From Rhodocyclales bacterium (GTDB taxonomy: Bacteria; Pseudomonadota; Gammaproteobacteria; Burkholderiales; Rhodocyclaceae): a DNA stretch of 64,000 nt. Location: positions 62,001-126,000 of the forward strand of contig JACPEH010000017.1 in the NCBI GenBank assembly GCA_016183655.1, given 5' to 3'. The translations under genes were made by a program, and so were the position numbers. Positions within the stretch are counted from its first letter, which is position 1. The number at the start of each line of letters is the position of its first letter. The notes beneath the pieces were generated by a model that was not told the origin of the DNA, ran no database searches, and saw only the letters and a program-made list of their open reading frames with translations. Below are positions 36,059-46,437 of this stretch, in pieces.

Positions 36059-36178
36059 TGATTCAGTTCCTAATAAGTCGTTGGTGACGATCGAAAACGC
36101 GCGATTATACGGACCGACGGCCGGCAATGCAAGTCCACCGGCCGAAGCGCTCTTCCCTGCGTGCTACCATTCGCCCCC

Positions 36179-37720
36179 ATGAACCTGCTCAAGGCCCTCG
36201 TCACCGTCAGCGGCATGACGCTGCTGTCGCGCATCCTCGGATTCGTGCGGGATTTCGTCATCGCCCGCACTTTCGGCGCCGGCATGATGACCGACGCCTT
36301 CTTCGTCGCCTTCAAGCTACCCAACCTGTTGCGCCGGCTGTTCGCCGAAGGGGCCTTCGCGCAAGCCTTCGTGCCGATCCTCGGCGAATACCGCAACCAG
36401 CGCGGCGAAGCCGAGACGAAACGGCTGGTGAACCACGTCGCGACGCTGCTCTTCCTGATTCTGCTCGTGGTCACCGCCCTCGGCGTGATCGCCGCCCCGA
36501 TCCTGGTCTATATTTCCGCCCCCGGCTTCGCCGCCGACGGCGACAAGTTCGAACTGACGGTGACGCTGACCCGGATCACCTTCCCCTACATATTGTTCAT
36601 GTCGCTGGTCGCGCTCGCCGGCGGCATCCTCAACACCTGGAGCCGCTTCGCGCTGCCGGCGTTCACGCCGGTGCTGCTCAACCTCGCCTTCATCGGCATG
36701 GCATTGTTCGCCGCGCCGTATTTCGAGCCGCCGGTACTGGCGCTGGGCTGGGCGGTATTTCTCGGCGGCGTGCTGCAACTGGCGCTGCAGCTGCCCAGCC
36801 TGTCCCGGATCGGCATGCTGCCGCGCTTTTCGCTGAACTGGAAGGACGAAGGAGTGCGCCGCATCCTGCTGCTGATGGCGCCGGCGCTACTCGGCGTTTC
36901 GGTGTCCCAGGTCAGCCTCTTGATCAACACCATCTTCGCCTCCCTCCTCGGCCCCGGCAGCGTCTCCTGGCTCTACTACGCCGACCGGCTGATGGAGTTT
37001 CCCTCGGGCATGCTCGGCGTCGCGCTCGGCACCATCCTGCTGCCCTCGCTGTCGAAGTACCACGCCAGCAACCAGCACGACGAATATTCGAAGCTGCTCG
37101 ACTGGGGCCTGCGCCTGACGCTGCTGCTCGCCGCTCCGGCCGCCGTCGGCCTGGCGCTGCTGGCGGTACCGCTGATCGCCACCCTCTTCTTCCACGGCGC
37201 GTTCACGCCGAACGACGTGCTGCAGACGCGCGCGGCGCTGGTCGCCTACAGCCTCGGGCTGCTCGGCCTGATCCTGGTCAAGGTGCTTGCTCCCGGCTTC
37301 TACGCCCGCCAGAACATCCGCACGCCTGTGCGCATCGCCGTCATTTCGCTGCTGGCGACGCAGGCGATGAACGTCGTCTTCGCCTGGGGCCTCGATCTCC
37401 GCCACGCCGGGCTGGCGCTGGCGATCGGACTGGCCGCCTGCCTCAACGCGCTGCTGCTCTATCGCGGGCTGCGCCGGCACGACATCTATACGCCGCAGGC
37501 CGGCTGGCCCGCCTTCTACCTGAAACTGCTGGCCGCCTTGTGCGTCATGGCCAGCGTGCTCTGGTTCGCCGCCGGCGCCGAGGCCGGCTGGCTGCAATAC
37601 GGCACTGTCGAGCGCGTGCTGCGGCTGACGGCGCTCGTCCTCTTCGGCGCGGCCGCCTATTTCGCTACACTGTGGAGTCTGGGATTCCGCCTGCGCGACT
37701 TCCGCCGTCGCGCGGCATAG
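36179..37720 (+). CDS. murJ: MurJ (MviN), lipid II flippase
   Basis: MurJ flips lipid II across the inner membrane for peptidoglycan synthesis. The 513-residue protein has about 14 hydrophobic segments and begins [20 protein letters not shown], followed by [40 protein letters not shown] and the [20 protein letters not shown] motif. ATG 36179 was chosen over an in-frame ATG 18 bases upstream because it gives the family's N terminus. It is divergent from rpsT. Confidence 0.97.
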   Translation: MNLLKALVTVSGMTLLSRILGFVRDFVIARTFGAGMMTDAFFVAFKLPNLLRRLFAEGAFAQAFVPILGEYRNQRGEAETKRLVNHVATLLFLILLVVTALGVIAAPILVYISAPGFAADGDKFELTVTLTRITFPYILFMSLVALAGGILNTWSRFALPAFTPVLLNLAFIGMALFAAPYFEPPVLALGWAVFLGGVLQLALQLPSLSRIGMLPRFSLNWKDEGVRRILLLMAPALLGVSVSQVSLLINTIFASLLGPGSVSWLYYADRLMEFPSGMLGVALGTILLPSLSKYHASNQHDEYSKLLDWGLRLTLLLAAPAAVGLALLAVPLIATLFFHGAFTPNDVLQTRAALVAYSLGLLGLILVKVLAPGFYARQNIRTPVRIAVISLLATQAMNVVFAWGLDLRHAGLALAIGLAACLNALLLYRGLRRHDIYTPQAGWPAFYLKLLAALCVMASVLWFAAGAEAGWLQYGTVERVLRLTALVLFGAAAYFATLWSLGFRLRDFRRRAA

Positions 37721-37740
37721 ACAAAACAAAGGAGGCGACA

Positions 37741-38370
37741 ATGAAACTCACCAGCAGCAGTTTCGCCAGCGACGAGAAGATCCCGGGCGAGTTCGCGTTC
37801 TGCACCCCGGACCCCGCCCACCATGTCTGCCTCGGCAGCAACCGCAACCCGCAGCTGTCGTGGACCGACGTTCCCGCCGGCGCCCGCTCGTTTGCGGTAA
37901 TCTGCCACGATCCCGACGTTCCCAGCCGCGGCGACGACGTCAACCAGGAGGGGCGCAGCGTCCCGGCCGCACTGCCGCGCGTCGACTTCTTCCACTGGGT
38001 GCTGGTCGACCTGCCGGCCTCGATCACGACCATCGACGCCGGCGAGTTCTCGTCCGACGTGACGCCGCGCGGCAAGCCCGGCCCCGCCGCACCGTACGGC
38101 ACGCGCCAGGGGATCAACGACTACACCGGCTGGTTTGCCGGCGACGGCGACATGTCTGGCGACTACTACGGCTACGACGGCCCGTGCCCGCCGTGGAACG
38201 ACGAGCTGCGCCACCGCTACGTGTTCACCGTCTTCGCGCTCGACGTCGAGCGCCTGCCGGTCGAGGGAAAATTCAGCGGCGCGCAGGTGCGCCATGCGAT
38301 GCAGGGGCACATCCTCGGCCAAGCCAGCCTGACCGGCGTCTATACGCTGAATCCGGCCGTGACGCTCTGA
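37741..38370 (+). CDS. PEBP (YbhB/YbcL) family protein
   Basis: A 209-residue cytoplasmic protein of the phosphatidylethanolamine-binding/Raf-kinase-inhibitor-like family. The ligand-pocket motifs are present: ICHDPDVPSRGDD, then VDFFHWVLVDLPA, and a YDGPCPPWNDELRHRYVFTV segment (given as YDGPCPPWNDE and LRHRYVFTV). Bacterial YbhB proteins have no firmly established function. AGGAGG precedes the ATG, and it starts 20 bases after murJ, so co-transcription is likely. Confidence 0.9.
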   Translation: MKLTSSSFASDEKIPGEFAFCTPDPAHHVCLGSNRNPQLSWTDVPAGARSFAVICHDPDVPSRGDDVNQEGRSVPAALPRVDFFHWVLVDLPASITTIDAGEFSSDVTPRGKPGPAAPYGTRQGINDYTGWFAGDGDMSGDYYGYDGPCPPWNDELRHRYVFTVFALDVERLPVEGKFSGAQVRHAMQGHILGQASLTGVYTLNPAVTL

Positions 38371-38386
38371 TTTTCCGAATTTGCCA

Positions 38387-38422
38387 AAGAAAACGGGGCA
38401 GCCTTGGCTGCCCCGTTTTCTT
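38387..38422. terminator. Bidirectional terminator between PEBP gene and hppA
   Basis: A 17-bp perfect stem (AAGAAAACGGGGCAGCC at 38387-38403, complement at 38406-38422) with a two-base TT loop. Each strand ends in a T-rich tract (GTTTTCTT). It separates the convergent genes. Confidence 0.92.
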
Positions 38423-38436
38423 GATACCTACTGCGT

Positions 38437-40491
38437 TTAGACCATCAGCGGCACGATCAGCAGCGCCACCAGGTTGATGATCTTGATCAGCGGGTTCACC
38501 GCCGGGCCGGCCGTATCCTTGTACGGGTCGCCGACGGTGTCGCCGGTGACGGCCGCCTTGTGGGCTTCCGAGCCCTTGCCGCCGAAATGGCCGTCCTCGA
38601 TGTACTTCTTCGCGTTATCCCAGGCGCCACCACCGGTGGTCATCGAGATGGCGACGAAGAGGCCGGTGACGATGGTGCCGACCAGCAGGCCGCCCAGCGC
38701 CTGCGGGCCGAGCGCCAGGCCGACGACGATCGGCACGGCGACCGGCAGGATCGACGGGATCATCATTTCCTTGATCGCCGCCACGGTCAGCATGTCCACC
38801 GCCCGCGAGTAATCCGGCTTGGCCGTGCCTTCCATGATGCCGGGGATTTCCTTGAACTGGCGACGCACTTCGACGACCACCGCGCCGGCCGAACGACCGA
38901 CAGCCTCCATCGCCATCGCGGCGAAGAGGTAGGGGATCAGGCCGCCGAGGAAGAGGCCGATGATCACCATGTGGTTCGACAGGTCGAAGGTGATGCCCTT
39001 CAGGCCGGCCGCTTCCAGGCCATGCGTGTAGTCGGCGAAGAGCACCAGCGCGGCGAGGCCGGCGGAACCGATGGCGTAGCCCTTGGTCACCGCCTTGGTG
39101 GTGTTGCCGACGGCATCGAGCGGATCGGTGACGTCGCGCACTTCCTTCGGCAGCCCCGACATTTCGGCGATGCCGCCGGCGTTGTCGGTGATCGGGCCGT
39201 AGGCGTCAAGGGCGACGACGATACCGGCCATCGACAGCATCGAGGTGGCGGCGATGGCGATGCCGAACAGGCCGCCCAACGCGTAGGCGACGTAGATCGC
39301 GGCACACACCGAGATCACCGGCAGCGCGCAGGCCTTCATCGAGACGCCGATGCCGGCGATGATGTTGGTCGCGTGACCGGTCTGGCAGGATGCGGCGACG
39401 TGCTTCACCGGCGCGTACTCGGTGCCGGTGTAGTACTCGGTGATCCAGACCAGCGCGGCGGTCAGCACCAGGCCGACGATCGAGCAGCCGAACATGCTCA
39501 TCGTCGTGATCTTGGCGGCCGGGTCGCCGGCACCGATCAGCCACGAGGTGATCGGGTAGTAGGCGACCAGCGCCAGCACGCCGGCGACGGCGAGACCGCG
39601 GTAGAGCGCGGACATGATCTTGCCGCCCTCGGTGGCCTTGACGAACATGCAGCCGATGATCGAGGCGATGATCGACACGCCGCCCAGCGCCAGCGGGTAG
39701 AGCAGCAGGTTCTCGCCGAGGCCCGGCGAGGTCTTGATCACCAGCGCCGCCAGCACCATCGTCGCGACCACGGTCACGGCGTAGGTTTCGAACAGGTCGG
39801 CGGCCATGCCGGCGCAGTCGCCGACGTTGTCGCCGACGTTGTCGGCGATCACCGCCGGGTTGCGCGGGTCATCTTCCGGAATGCCGGCTTCGACCTTGCC
39901 CACCAAGTCGGCACCGACGTCGGCGCCCTTGGTGAAGATGCCGCCGCCGAGACGGGCGAAGATCGAGATCAGCGAGGAACCGAAGGCGAGGCCGACCAGC
40001 GGCTCGATCATGTGGTGCAGGTCGGCGTTGGGACCAGCCACCATCTTCAGCACCAGGTAGTAGCCGGCAACGCCGAGCAGGCCGAGGCCGACCACCAGCA
40101 TGCCGGTGATGGCGCCGCCCTTGAAGGCGACGTCGAGCGCCGGGGCAATGCCGCCACGCGCCGCTTCGGCGGTGCGCACGTTGGCGCGGACGGAGACGTT
40201 CATGCCGATGAAACCGGCGGCGCCGGAGAGCACGGCGCCGATCAGGAAACCGATCGCGGTATCCCAACCGAGCTTCGGCACGAAACCGATGACCAGGAAC
40301 AGCAGGCCGCCGACGATGGCGATGGTCTTGTACTGCCGGGCGAGATAGGCGGACGCACCTTCCTGGATCGCCTTGGCGATCTCCTGCATCCGGGCATTGC
40401 CCGCTGACATGCTGAGGATTTGAGTACTGGATACCCAGCCGTAGATCACGGCCAGTACGGCACAACCTAGTGCAAGCATCAAAACTGACAT
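38437..40491 (-). CDS. hppA: Membrane proton-pumping pyrophosphatase, K+-independent type
   Basis: HppA hydrolyses pyrophosphate and pumps protons out across the inner membrane. The 684-residue protein has about 16 hydrophobic segments and the catalytic motifs [38 protein letters not shown] and [20 protein letters not shown]. The residue after GNTT is Lys ([10 protein letters not shown]), which marks the K+-independent class; K+-dependent enzymes have Ala there. ATG 40491 follows GGAGGGAG. It is downstream of pfp on the same strand. Confidence 0.96.
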   Translation of the reverse strand: MSVLMLALGCAVLAVIYGWVSSTQILSMSAGNARMQEIAKAIQEGASAYLARQYKTIAIVGGLLFLVIGFVPKLGWDTAIGFLIGAVLSGAAGFIGMNVSVRANVRTAEAARGGIAPALDVAFKGGAITGMLVVGLGLLGVAGYYLVLKMVAGPNADLHHMIEPLVGLAFGSSLISIFARLGGGIFTKGADVGADLVGKVEAGIPEDDPRNPAVIADNVGDNVGDCAGMAADLFETYAVTVVATMVLAALVIKTSPGLGENLLLYPLALGGVSIIASIIGCMFVKATEGGKIMSALYRGLAVAGVLALVAYYPITSWLIGAGDPAAKITTMSMFGCSIVGLVLTAALVWITEYYTGTEYAPVKHVAASCQTGHATNIIAGIGVSMKACALPVISVCAAIYVAYALGGLFGIAIAATSMLSMAGIVVALDAYGPITDNAGGIAEMSGLPKEVRDVTDPLDAVGNTTKAVTKGYAIGSAGLAALVLFADYTHGLEAAGLKGITFDLSNHMVIIGLFLGGLIPYLFAAMAMEAVGRSAGAVVVEVRRQFKEIPGIMEGTAKPDYSRAVDMLTVAAIKEMMIPSILPVAVPIVVGLALGPQALGGLLVGTIVTGLFVAISMTTGGGAWDNAKKYIEDGHFGGKGSEAHKAAVTGDTVGDPYKDTAGPAVNPLIKIINLVALLIVPLMV

Positions 40492-40628
40492 GAACAACTC
40501 CCTCCGGTTAGATTGCTCAGATCCTCGAAGAGCTTGGCGCCTCCTTCGGATCGGTTTGCCCTACATAGTGAAACAAACCTGCCTTGCCGACGCCAGGTCT
40601 CCCCCGGCGCCTCCCGTACTGATCGCGT

Positions 40629-41900
40629 CTATACCCTGAAAACCCCCAGACACCTCGGCACGGCAATATTCTTCAGGCGCACGTAATCGGGCAGGCCGTT
40701 GCGGGAGGGCGGAACGTCCTCGCCGGCGATCAACGGCCCGAGATAGGTGCGGCACCTGTCTGTTATGTGGAAACCATCCGCGCTGATGAACTCGCGCGGC
40801 ATCTTGCGTTCAACGTTGGCGACGTCCTTCAGCTCGGCGACGCCGATCTCCCACGCATACGGCGCGTCGGACGTGCGCACGATGCCCGGCATCACGCCGT
40901 GGCGGCCGGCCAGCGCCAGCTCGACCGCCGCCTTGCCCAGCGCGTAGGCCTGGTCGACGTCGGTCTTCGACGCCAGGTGGCGGGCCGAGCGCTGCAGGTA
41001 GTCCGGCAGCGCCCAGTGGTATTTGTAGCCGAGGCGGTCCTTGATCAGTTGCGCGACGACCTGGCCGACGCCGCCGAGCTGCGCGTGGCCGAAGGCGTCC
41101 TGCGTACCCATGTCGGAGAGGAAACGCCCCTGCGCATCGTGCAGCCCTTCCGACACGGCGATCGCGCAGTAGCCGAAGCGCTGCACGCAGTCCTCGACGC
41201 GGGCGAGGAAGGCCGCCTCGTCGAAGGCAATCTCGGGAAACAGCAGGAGATGCGGCGGCTCGTCCTCGGCCTCGCTGGCCAGCCCGCAGGCGGCAGTGAT
41301 CCAGCCGGCGTGGCGGCCCATCACCTCCATCACGAAAATCCTGGTCGAGGTCGCCGCCATCGAGGCGACGTCGAGACCGGCCTCGCGCATCGAGGTGGCG
41401 ACGTACTTGGCGACCGAGCCGAAGCCCGGGCAGCTGTCGGTGTGCGGCAGGTCGTTGTCGACCGTCTTCGGGATGCCGATGCAGGTCAGCGGATAGCCGA
41501 GCTTTTCGGACAACTGCGACACCTTCCAGGCAGTATCCATCGAATCGTTGCCGCCGTTGTAGAAGAAGTAGCCGATGTCGTGCGCGCGGAACACCTCGAT
41601 CAGGCGTTCGTACTGCGCGCGGTGCTCGTCGAGCCCCTTCAGCTTGTAGCGGCAGGAGCCGAAGGCGCCGCCCGGCGTATGGCGCAGGCGGGCGATGTCG
41701 GCGTCGGAGTCGTGGCTGGTGTCGATCAGGTCCTCGGTCAGTGCACCGAGGATGCCGTTGCGGCCGGCGAAGACCTTGCCGATCCGGTCGGGGTGCCGGC
41801 GCGCGGTCTCGATGAGGCCGCAGGCGCTGGCGTTGATCACTGCCGTGACGCCGCCCGACTGAGCGTAGAAGGCATTCGTCGGGCGGTTGGCAGCGTTCAT
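40629..41900 (-). CDS. pfp: Pyrophosphate-dependent 6-phosphofructokinase
   Basis: This enzyme phosphorylates fructose-6-phosphate with PPi, reversibly. The 423 residues show GGNDSMDTAWK (ATP enzymes have GGDGS) and GIPKTVDNDLPHTDSCPGFG, whose Lys of PKTVDND marks PPi use. Next come EVMGRHAGWITAACGLA and a long C-terminal extension typical of the beta clade. It lies six bases downstream of adk and upstream of hppA, grouping PPi-linked functions. Confidence 0.94.
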   Translation of the reverse strand: MNAANRPTNAFYAQSGGVTAVINASACGLIETARRHPDRIGKVFAGRNGILGALTEDLIDTSHDSDADIARLRHTPGGAFGSCRYKLKGLDEHRAQYERLIEVFRAHDIGYFFYNGGNDSMDTAWKVSQLSEKLGYPLTCIGIPKTVDNDLPHTDSCPGFGSVAKYVATSMREAGLDVASMAATSTRIFVMEVMGRHAGWITAACGLASEAEDEPPHLLLFPEIAFDEAAFLARVEDCVQRFGYCAIAVSEGLHDAQGRFLSDMGTQDAFGHAQLGGVGQVVAQLIKDRLGYKYHWALPDYLQRSARHLASKTDVDQAYALGKAAVELALAGRHGVMPGIVRTSDAPYAWEIGVAELKDVANVERKMPREFISADGFHITDRCRTYLGPLIAGEDVPPSRNGLPDYVRLKNIAVPRCLGVFRV

Positions 41901-41906
41901 GATGAT

Positions 41907-42681
<775 letters not shown>

Positions 42682-42734
42682 ACCATTTGCAGCAATTCCC
42701 GGCGAAACTCGTGCAGCGATTTTCACGCGAGTTG

Positions 42735-43493
42735 TCAGGCAAACAGACGCCTTACGCGTTCCGCATCTTCCGGGGTATCCACCCCTGCCGCCGGCATGTG
42801 GTCGACCGTCGCCACGGTGATGCGATAGCCGTGCCACAGCGCGCGCAACTGCTCCAGCGCCTCGAAGCCTTCGAGCGGCGACGGCGCCAGTCGCGCATAG
42901 GCCTTCAGGAAGCTCGCCTTGTAGGCGTAGAGGCCGACGTGGCGCAGCGCCGGGAAGGCTGCCGGCAGGGTTTCGCCACCACCCTCGCGGGCGAAGTGGT
43001 CGCGCGCATAGGGCATCGGCGCGCGCGAGAAATAGAGCGCATCGCCGTCGGCGCGGCAGACGACCTTGACCACGTTCGGATTGAAGAAGTCGGCAGCGTC
43101 GGCTATCGGATGCGCGACGGTGGCGATGTCGGCGCCGCGTGCGGCGAGCTGCTGCGCGGTCAGCGTGATCAGCGAGGGCTCGATCAGCGGCTCGTCGCCC
43201 TGCACGTTGACCACCAGCGTCTCGTCGCCCCAGCCCTTCAGCGCGACCACTTCGGCCAGACGGTCGGTGCCGCTCGGGTGGTCGGCGCGGGTCATCAGCA
43301 CGTCGAGCCCGTGCCGGCGCGCGGCGGCTTCGACCTCGGGATGGTCGGTGGCGACGCAGATCTCGCTCGCGCCGGAAAGTGCCGCGCGCTCGGCGACGCG
43401 GACGACCATCGGCTTGCCGCCGAGGTCGAGCAGCGGCTTTGCCGGCAGCCGCGACGACGCGTAGCGCGCCGGAATGACGACCTTGAAGTCCAC
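42735..43493 (-). CDS. kdsB: CMP-3-deoxy-D-manno-octulosonate cytidylyltransferase
   Basis: KdsB activates KDO with CTP for lipopolysaccharide inner core synthesis. The 252-residue protein starts [20 protein letters not shown] and carries [29 protein letters not shown] and [15 protein letters not shown], all family signatures. It lies 11 bases after trm112 and belongs to the exbB-exbD-lpxK-trm112-kdsB unit. Confidence 0.97.
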   Translation of the reverse strand: MDFKVVIPARYASSRLPAKPLLDLGGKPMVVRVAERAALSGASEICVATDHPEVEAAARRHGLDVLMTRADHPSGTDRLAEVVALKGWGDETLVVNVQGDEPLIEPSLITLTAQQLAARGADIATVAHPIADAADFFNPNVVKVVCRADGDALYFSRAPMPYARDHFAREGGGETLPAAFPALRHVGLYAYKASFLKAYARLAPSPLEGFEALEQLRALWHGYRITVATVDHMPAAGVDTPEDAERVRRLFA

Positions 43494-43504
43494 TGCAGTG
43501 CCGC

Positions 43505-43681
43505 TCAGGCCTGCTCGGCGGGCAGCTGGCGCGCTTCGTCGGCGAGCATCACCGGGATGTCGTCGCGGATCGGGTAGGCCAGCTTGCAGGGCTTGCAGAC
43601 CAGCTCGGACTCGCTCCTGCGGTATTCGAGGTTGCCCTTGCAGACCGGGCAGACGAGGATGTCAAGGAGCCGTGCGTCCAT
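43505..43681 (-). CDS. Trm112-family zinc-ribbon protein (YcaR-like)
   Basis: A 58-residue protein: [20 protein letters not shown], then [20 protein letters not shown]. Two CxxC pairs form a small zinc ribbon. The family (UPF0434/YcaR in E. coli) lies between lpxK and kdsB in most Gamma- and Betaproteobacteria, as here. By analogy with eukaryotic Trm112 it may stabilise methyltransferases, but this is not established in bacteria. Its start overlaps the lpxK end by 20 bases. It is too short for standard ORF length cut-offs. Confidence 0.93.
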   Translation of the reverse strand: MDARLLDILVCPVCKGNLEYRRSESELVCKPCKLAYPIRDDIPVMLADEARQLPAEQA

Positions 43682-44681
43682 CGAGTTTCTCCAGAATTGT
43701 TTCGATCAGGCCGTCGTCGACGACGGCGCTTACCGGCAGCACCCAGGCTTCGCCGGCAATGAGGCCGGCGCATTTTACCGCATCCTTCTCGGTCATCAGC
43801 AGCACCGCATCGGCGCCGAAGTCGAGATCGGCGGCGGCATAGGCGTGATGGTCGGGGAACGGATGCGCGACGAAGGACAGGCCGAGCGCCTCCAGTTGGC
43901 GGAAGAAGCGCGACGGGTCGCCGATGCCGGCCAGCGCATGCAGCTTCCTGTCGGCAAGATCGGCGGCGGCACAGCGGCGCGCCGGGTCGGCCAGCGCATG
44001 GAACGCGACGCCTTCGAGGCGCATCGCGAATGCCGGCGGCGCGCCGGCCGGCAGCGCCAGCGACGGGCTGCCGTTCCACACCACGGCATCGGCATGGCGC
44101 AGCCGGGCAAGCGGCTCGCGCAGCGGCCCCGCCGGCAGCAGGCGGCCGTTGCCGGCGCCGCGGCCATCGAAGAGCACGAGCTCGACGTCGCGCACCAGCC
44201 GGTAATGCTGCAGGCCGTCGTCGGCGACGATCAGGTCGCATTCCGGATGCGCGGCGAGCAGCGCGCGCGCCGCGGCGACACGGTTGCGGCAGACGGCGAC
44301 CGGCGCGCCGCTGCGGCGGGCGAGCAGCAGCGGTTCGTCGCCGACCAGCGCCGGGCTGTCGTCCGGCGCGACCAGGCGCGGCGTATCGGCAGCCGCGCCG
44401 TAGCCGCGGCTGACGATGCCCGGCCGTCGGCCGCGCGCGCGCAGCGCCTCGAGCAGCCACAGCGTCAGCGGCGTCTTGCCGGCACCGCCGGCGACCAGGT
44501 TGCCGACGACGAGCACCGGCACCGGCAGGCGCTCGGCGGCGAGCCAGCCGTGGCGATAGGCGAAGCGGCGCAGTCCGGAGAGGACGCCGAACAGCCAGGA
44601 CAGCGGCAGCAGGGGCAGCAGCTGAAAAGCAAAGCCCCGGCGGTACCACAGCCGGGGCAGGGATTCGGCGAGCTTCGCCAT
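43662..44681 (-). CDS. lpxK: Tetraacyldisaccharide 4'-kinase (lipid A)
   Basis: LpxK phosphorylates the 4' position of the lipid A precursor at the inner membrane. The 339 residues show an N-terminal membrane anchor ([19 protein letters not shown]), the P-loop [47 protein letters not shown] and [11 protein letters not shown]. It sits between exbD and trm112, overlapping the latter by 20 bases. It is unusually Ala/Arg-rich but of normal length. Confidence 0.96.
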   Translation of the reverse strand: MAKLAESLPRLWYRRGFAFQLLPLLPLSWLFGVLSGLRRFAYRHGWLAAERLPVPVLVVGNLVAGGAGKTPLTLWLLEALRARGRRPGIVSRGYGAAADTPRLVAPDDSPALVGDEPLLLARRSGAPVAVCRNRVAAARALLAAHPECDLIVADDGLQHYRLVRDVELVLFDGRGAGNGRLLPAGPLREPLARLRHADAVVWNGSPSLALPAGAPPAFAMRLEGVAFHALADPARRCAAADLADRKLHALAGIGDPSRFFRQLEALGLSFVAHPFPDHHAYAAADLDFGADAVLLMTEKDAVKCAGLIAGEAWVLPVSAVVDDGLIETILEKLDGRTAP

Positions 44682-44700
44682 CAGGCAGGGAGGCGCGCCA

Positions 44701-45117
44701 TCAGCGCGGCGTCTGCGTGGCGAACGAGATGTGCGGGTAGCCGGCGGACTGCGCCGCCTGCATGACGTCGACCACGCTCTGGTGCGCCGCCTTGGCGTCG
44801 GCGTTGATGACGATGATCGGTTCCTTCTGGCTGCCGGCGGCGCGGCGCAGCGCGTCGGCGATGGCGGCGACGTCGGGCGTCGTCAGCGGCACCTTGTTCA
44901 CCAGCACCTGGCCGGTGGCGGTGACGGCGACGCTGACCTCGTTCGGCTGCTCCGGCTGCTTCGCCGCGTCCGCCGTCGGCAGGTTGATCTCCAGCCCGGA
45001 GAACTTGGCGTAGGTGGTCGTCAGCATGAGGAAGATGATGATCACGAGCAGCACGTCGATCATCGGAATCAGGTTGATTTCCGGCTCCTCGCGGGACCGG
45101 CCGCGGCGAAAGTCCAT
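44701..45117 (-). CDS. exbD: ExbD, TonB-complex proton channel subunit
   Basis: ExbD pairs with ExbB to power TonB. The 138-residue protein has a short cytoplasmic N terminus, one membrane helix (about 15-35, INLIPMIDVLLVIIIFLMLT) with the proton-carrying Asp in PMIDV, and a periplasmic domain (VSVAVTATGQVLVNK, then EPIIVINADAKAAHQSVVDV). It begins two bases after exbB. The nearest TonB-type gene is at 21236-21940. Confidence 0.93.
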   Translation of the reverse strand: MDFRRGRSREEPEINLIPMIDVLLVIIIFLMLTTTYAKFSGLEINLPTADAAKQPEQPNEVSVAVTATGQVLVNKVPLTTPDVAAIADALRRAAGSQKEPIIVINADAKAAHQSVVDVMQAAQSAGYPHISFATQTPR

Positions 45118-45119
45118 GC

Positions 45120-45725
45120 TTACTTCCTGGCGCCCTGGATCACTTCGACGAGGCGGATCGCCTGCTGCTCCATGTCGATCACCAGGCTATCGACCAGTGC
45201 CCGGAAGTGGCGCCAGAAGATCATCGCCGGGATCGCGATGACCAGGCCGAACCCTGTGTTGTAGAGCGCGATCGAGATGCCGTGCGCCAGCTGCTGCGGA
45301 TTGGCGCCGGTCGGCGACTGCGAGCCGAAGATCTCGATCATCCCTACCACCGTACCGAAGAGGCCCATCAGCGGGCTGATCGAGGCGATCGTGCCGAGCG
45401 TCGTCAGGTAGCGCTCCAGCTCGTGCGTCACCGCGCGGCCGGCTTCCTCGATCGACTCCTTCATCACCTCGCGCGAACTCTTTGCGTTGCGCAGGCCGGC
45501 GGCGAGCACGCGACCGAGCGACGATTGCTTCTCGAGGTCGGCGACCAGCGCGTCACTGACGCCCTTCTGCTGGTATTCGGCAAGCACGCGCTGCAGCAGC
45601 CCGGCCGGGGCGATGCGGCCGCGACGCAGCGCCACCAGGCGTTCGATGATGAGGGCAACGGCAATGATCGATGCCAGAAGCAAGGGCCAGATGGGCCAGC
45701 CGGCGGCCTGAATGATGGCGAACAC
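45120..45725 (-). CDS. exbB: ExbB/TolQ-family proton channel protein
   Basis: A 201-residue membrane protein with three helices: an N-terminal one (WPIWPLLLASIIAVALIIER) and two after a cytoplasmic loop (GTIASISPLMGLFGTVVGMI and ISIALYNTGFGLVIAIPAMI). LMGLFGTVVGMIEIF is the MotA/TolQ/ExbB signature. The start is GTG 45725, preceded by GGGAG; no ATG is near. It is the first gene of the envelope operon ending at kdsB. Confidence 0.93.
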   Translation of the reverse strand: MFAIIQAAGWPIWPLLLASIIAVALIIERLVALRRGRIAPAGLLQRVLAEYQQKGVSDALVADLEKQSSLGRVLAAGLRNAKSSREVMKESIEEAGRAVTHELERYLTTLGTIASISPLMGLFGTVVGMIEIFGSQSPTGANPQQLAHGISIALYNTGFGLVIAIPAMIFWRHFRALVDSLVIDMEQQAIRLVEVIQGARK

Positions 45726-45823
45726 GCGAACTCCCGTTGAAAATTCAGCCGGGAACTTTAGCCTGTGGCGACAGTTCGGGCAAGTCCGGCCGGCCGCGGC
45801 CGTGGCGAAAACCGCTGCCGGGC

Positions 45824-46303
45824 TCAGACCGTTACGCTGGCCGGCCAGTGCAACGGCTGGTCGAGCACCTCGCCGTCGTCGATGGTCGAGGCGGCCAGAC
45901 TGCCGGCCTTCACCTGCAGGACGATGAAATGCAGCGGCGTGCTGCCGGTGTTGCGGTAGGCGCGTGCGCCGGCCGGCGCCACGCGCACCACCGAGCCCTC
46001 GGCCACCGGGAAGGCGCGGTCGTCGACCATGAACTCGCCGGACCCGGAGATGAACAGGTAGACCTCCTCGTGTTCGCGGTGCGCGTGCAGGAAGGGGATG
46101 GCCACTCCCGGCGGGAAGCAGTTCCACGACATCTCGACGCCAGTCAGCGCCAGCGGCTCCTTCAGGAAGACCTTGCCCGGCACCTTGCGGTTGCCGAGCG
46201 CCGGCACGACGAATTGGTACTGCATCAGCTCGGCGAAGGGGCCGAGGTGGCCGACGGAAAAGTTCGGACCGTGGTCGACGGCCAACGGGGATTGCTCGCT
46301 CAT
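45824..46303 (-). CDS. Cupin-domain protein
   Basis: A 159-residue single cupin. Metal-binding motif 1 reads PFLHAHREHEEVYLFISGSG (His-x-His-x4-Glu pattern) and motif 2 reads YRNTGSTPLHFIVL. Cupins cover dioxygenases, isomerases and sensors, so the function is open. AAGGAG precedes the ATG. It is divergent from the GlxA-type regulator, with a candidate operator between them, so it may be that regulator's target. Confidence 0.85.
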   Translation of the reverse strand: MSEQSPLAVDHGPNFSVGHLGPFAELMQYQFVVPALGNRKVPGKVFLKEPLALTGVEMSWNCFPPGVAIPFLHAHREHEEVYLFISGSGEFMVDDRAFPVAEGSVVRVAPAGARAYRNTGSTPLHFIVLQVKAGSLAASTIDDGEVLDQPLHWPASVTV

Positions 46304-46390
46304 GGGATAGGCTCCTTGTCGGTGGTAAAGCCGCTGCCGGCGGCGACGGCGTGGAGCGCAGTCTAGGATTGACCGCTCGCGACCAGCAGT

Positions 46391-46423
46391 GGCAATATCG
46401 ACATTGTTATTGCCGATATCGCC
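46391..46423 (+). promoter_or_regulatory. Candidate operator between cupin gene and glxA-type regulator
   Basis: Overlapping inverted repeats: GGCAAT (46391-46396) with ATTGCC (46409-46414), and ATATCG (46395-46400) with CGATAT (46414-46419). The site lies 15 bases before the regulator start, in a divergent gap of 134 bases. AraC/GlxA-type regulators often bind such sites. The assignment is inference. Confidence 0.45.
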
Positions 46424-46437
46424 ATAGATTATCTGCC

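Noticed and set aside
36127..38370. A 747-codon frame that overlaps murJ out of frame and ends with the PEBP protein
   Set aside because: Only its last 209 codons are real (37741-38370); the upstream part is Arg/Ala-rich shadow of murJ.
40498..40628. A riboswitch in the hppA leader
   Set aside because: The gap is structured and GC-rich but I could not match any known riboswitch core; a covariance search would be needed.
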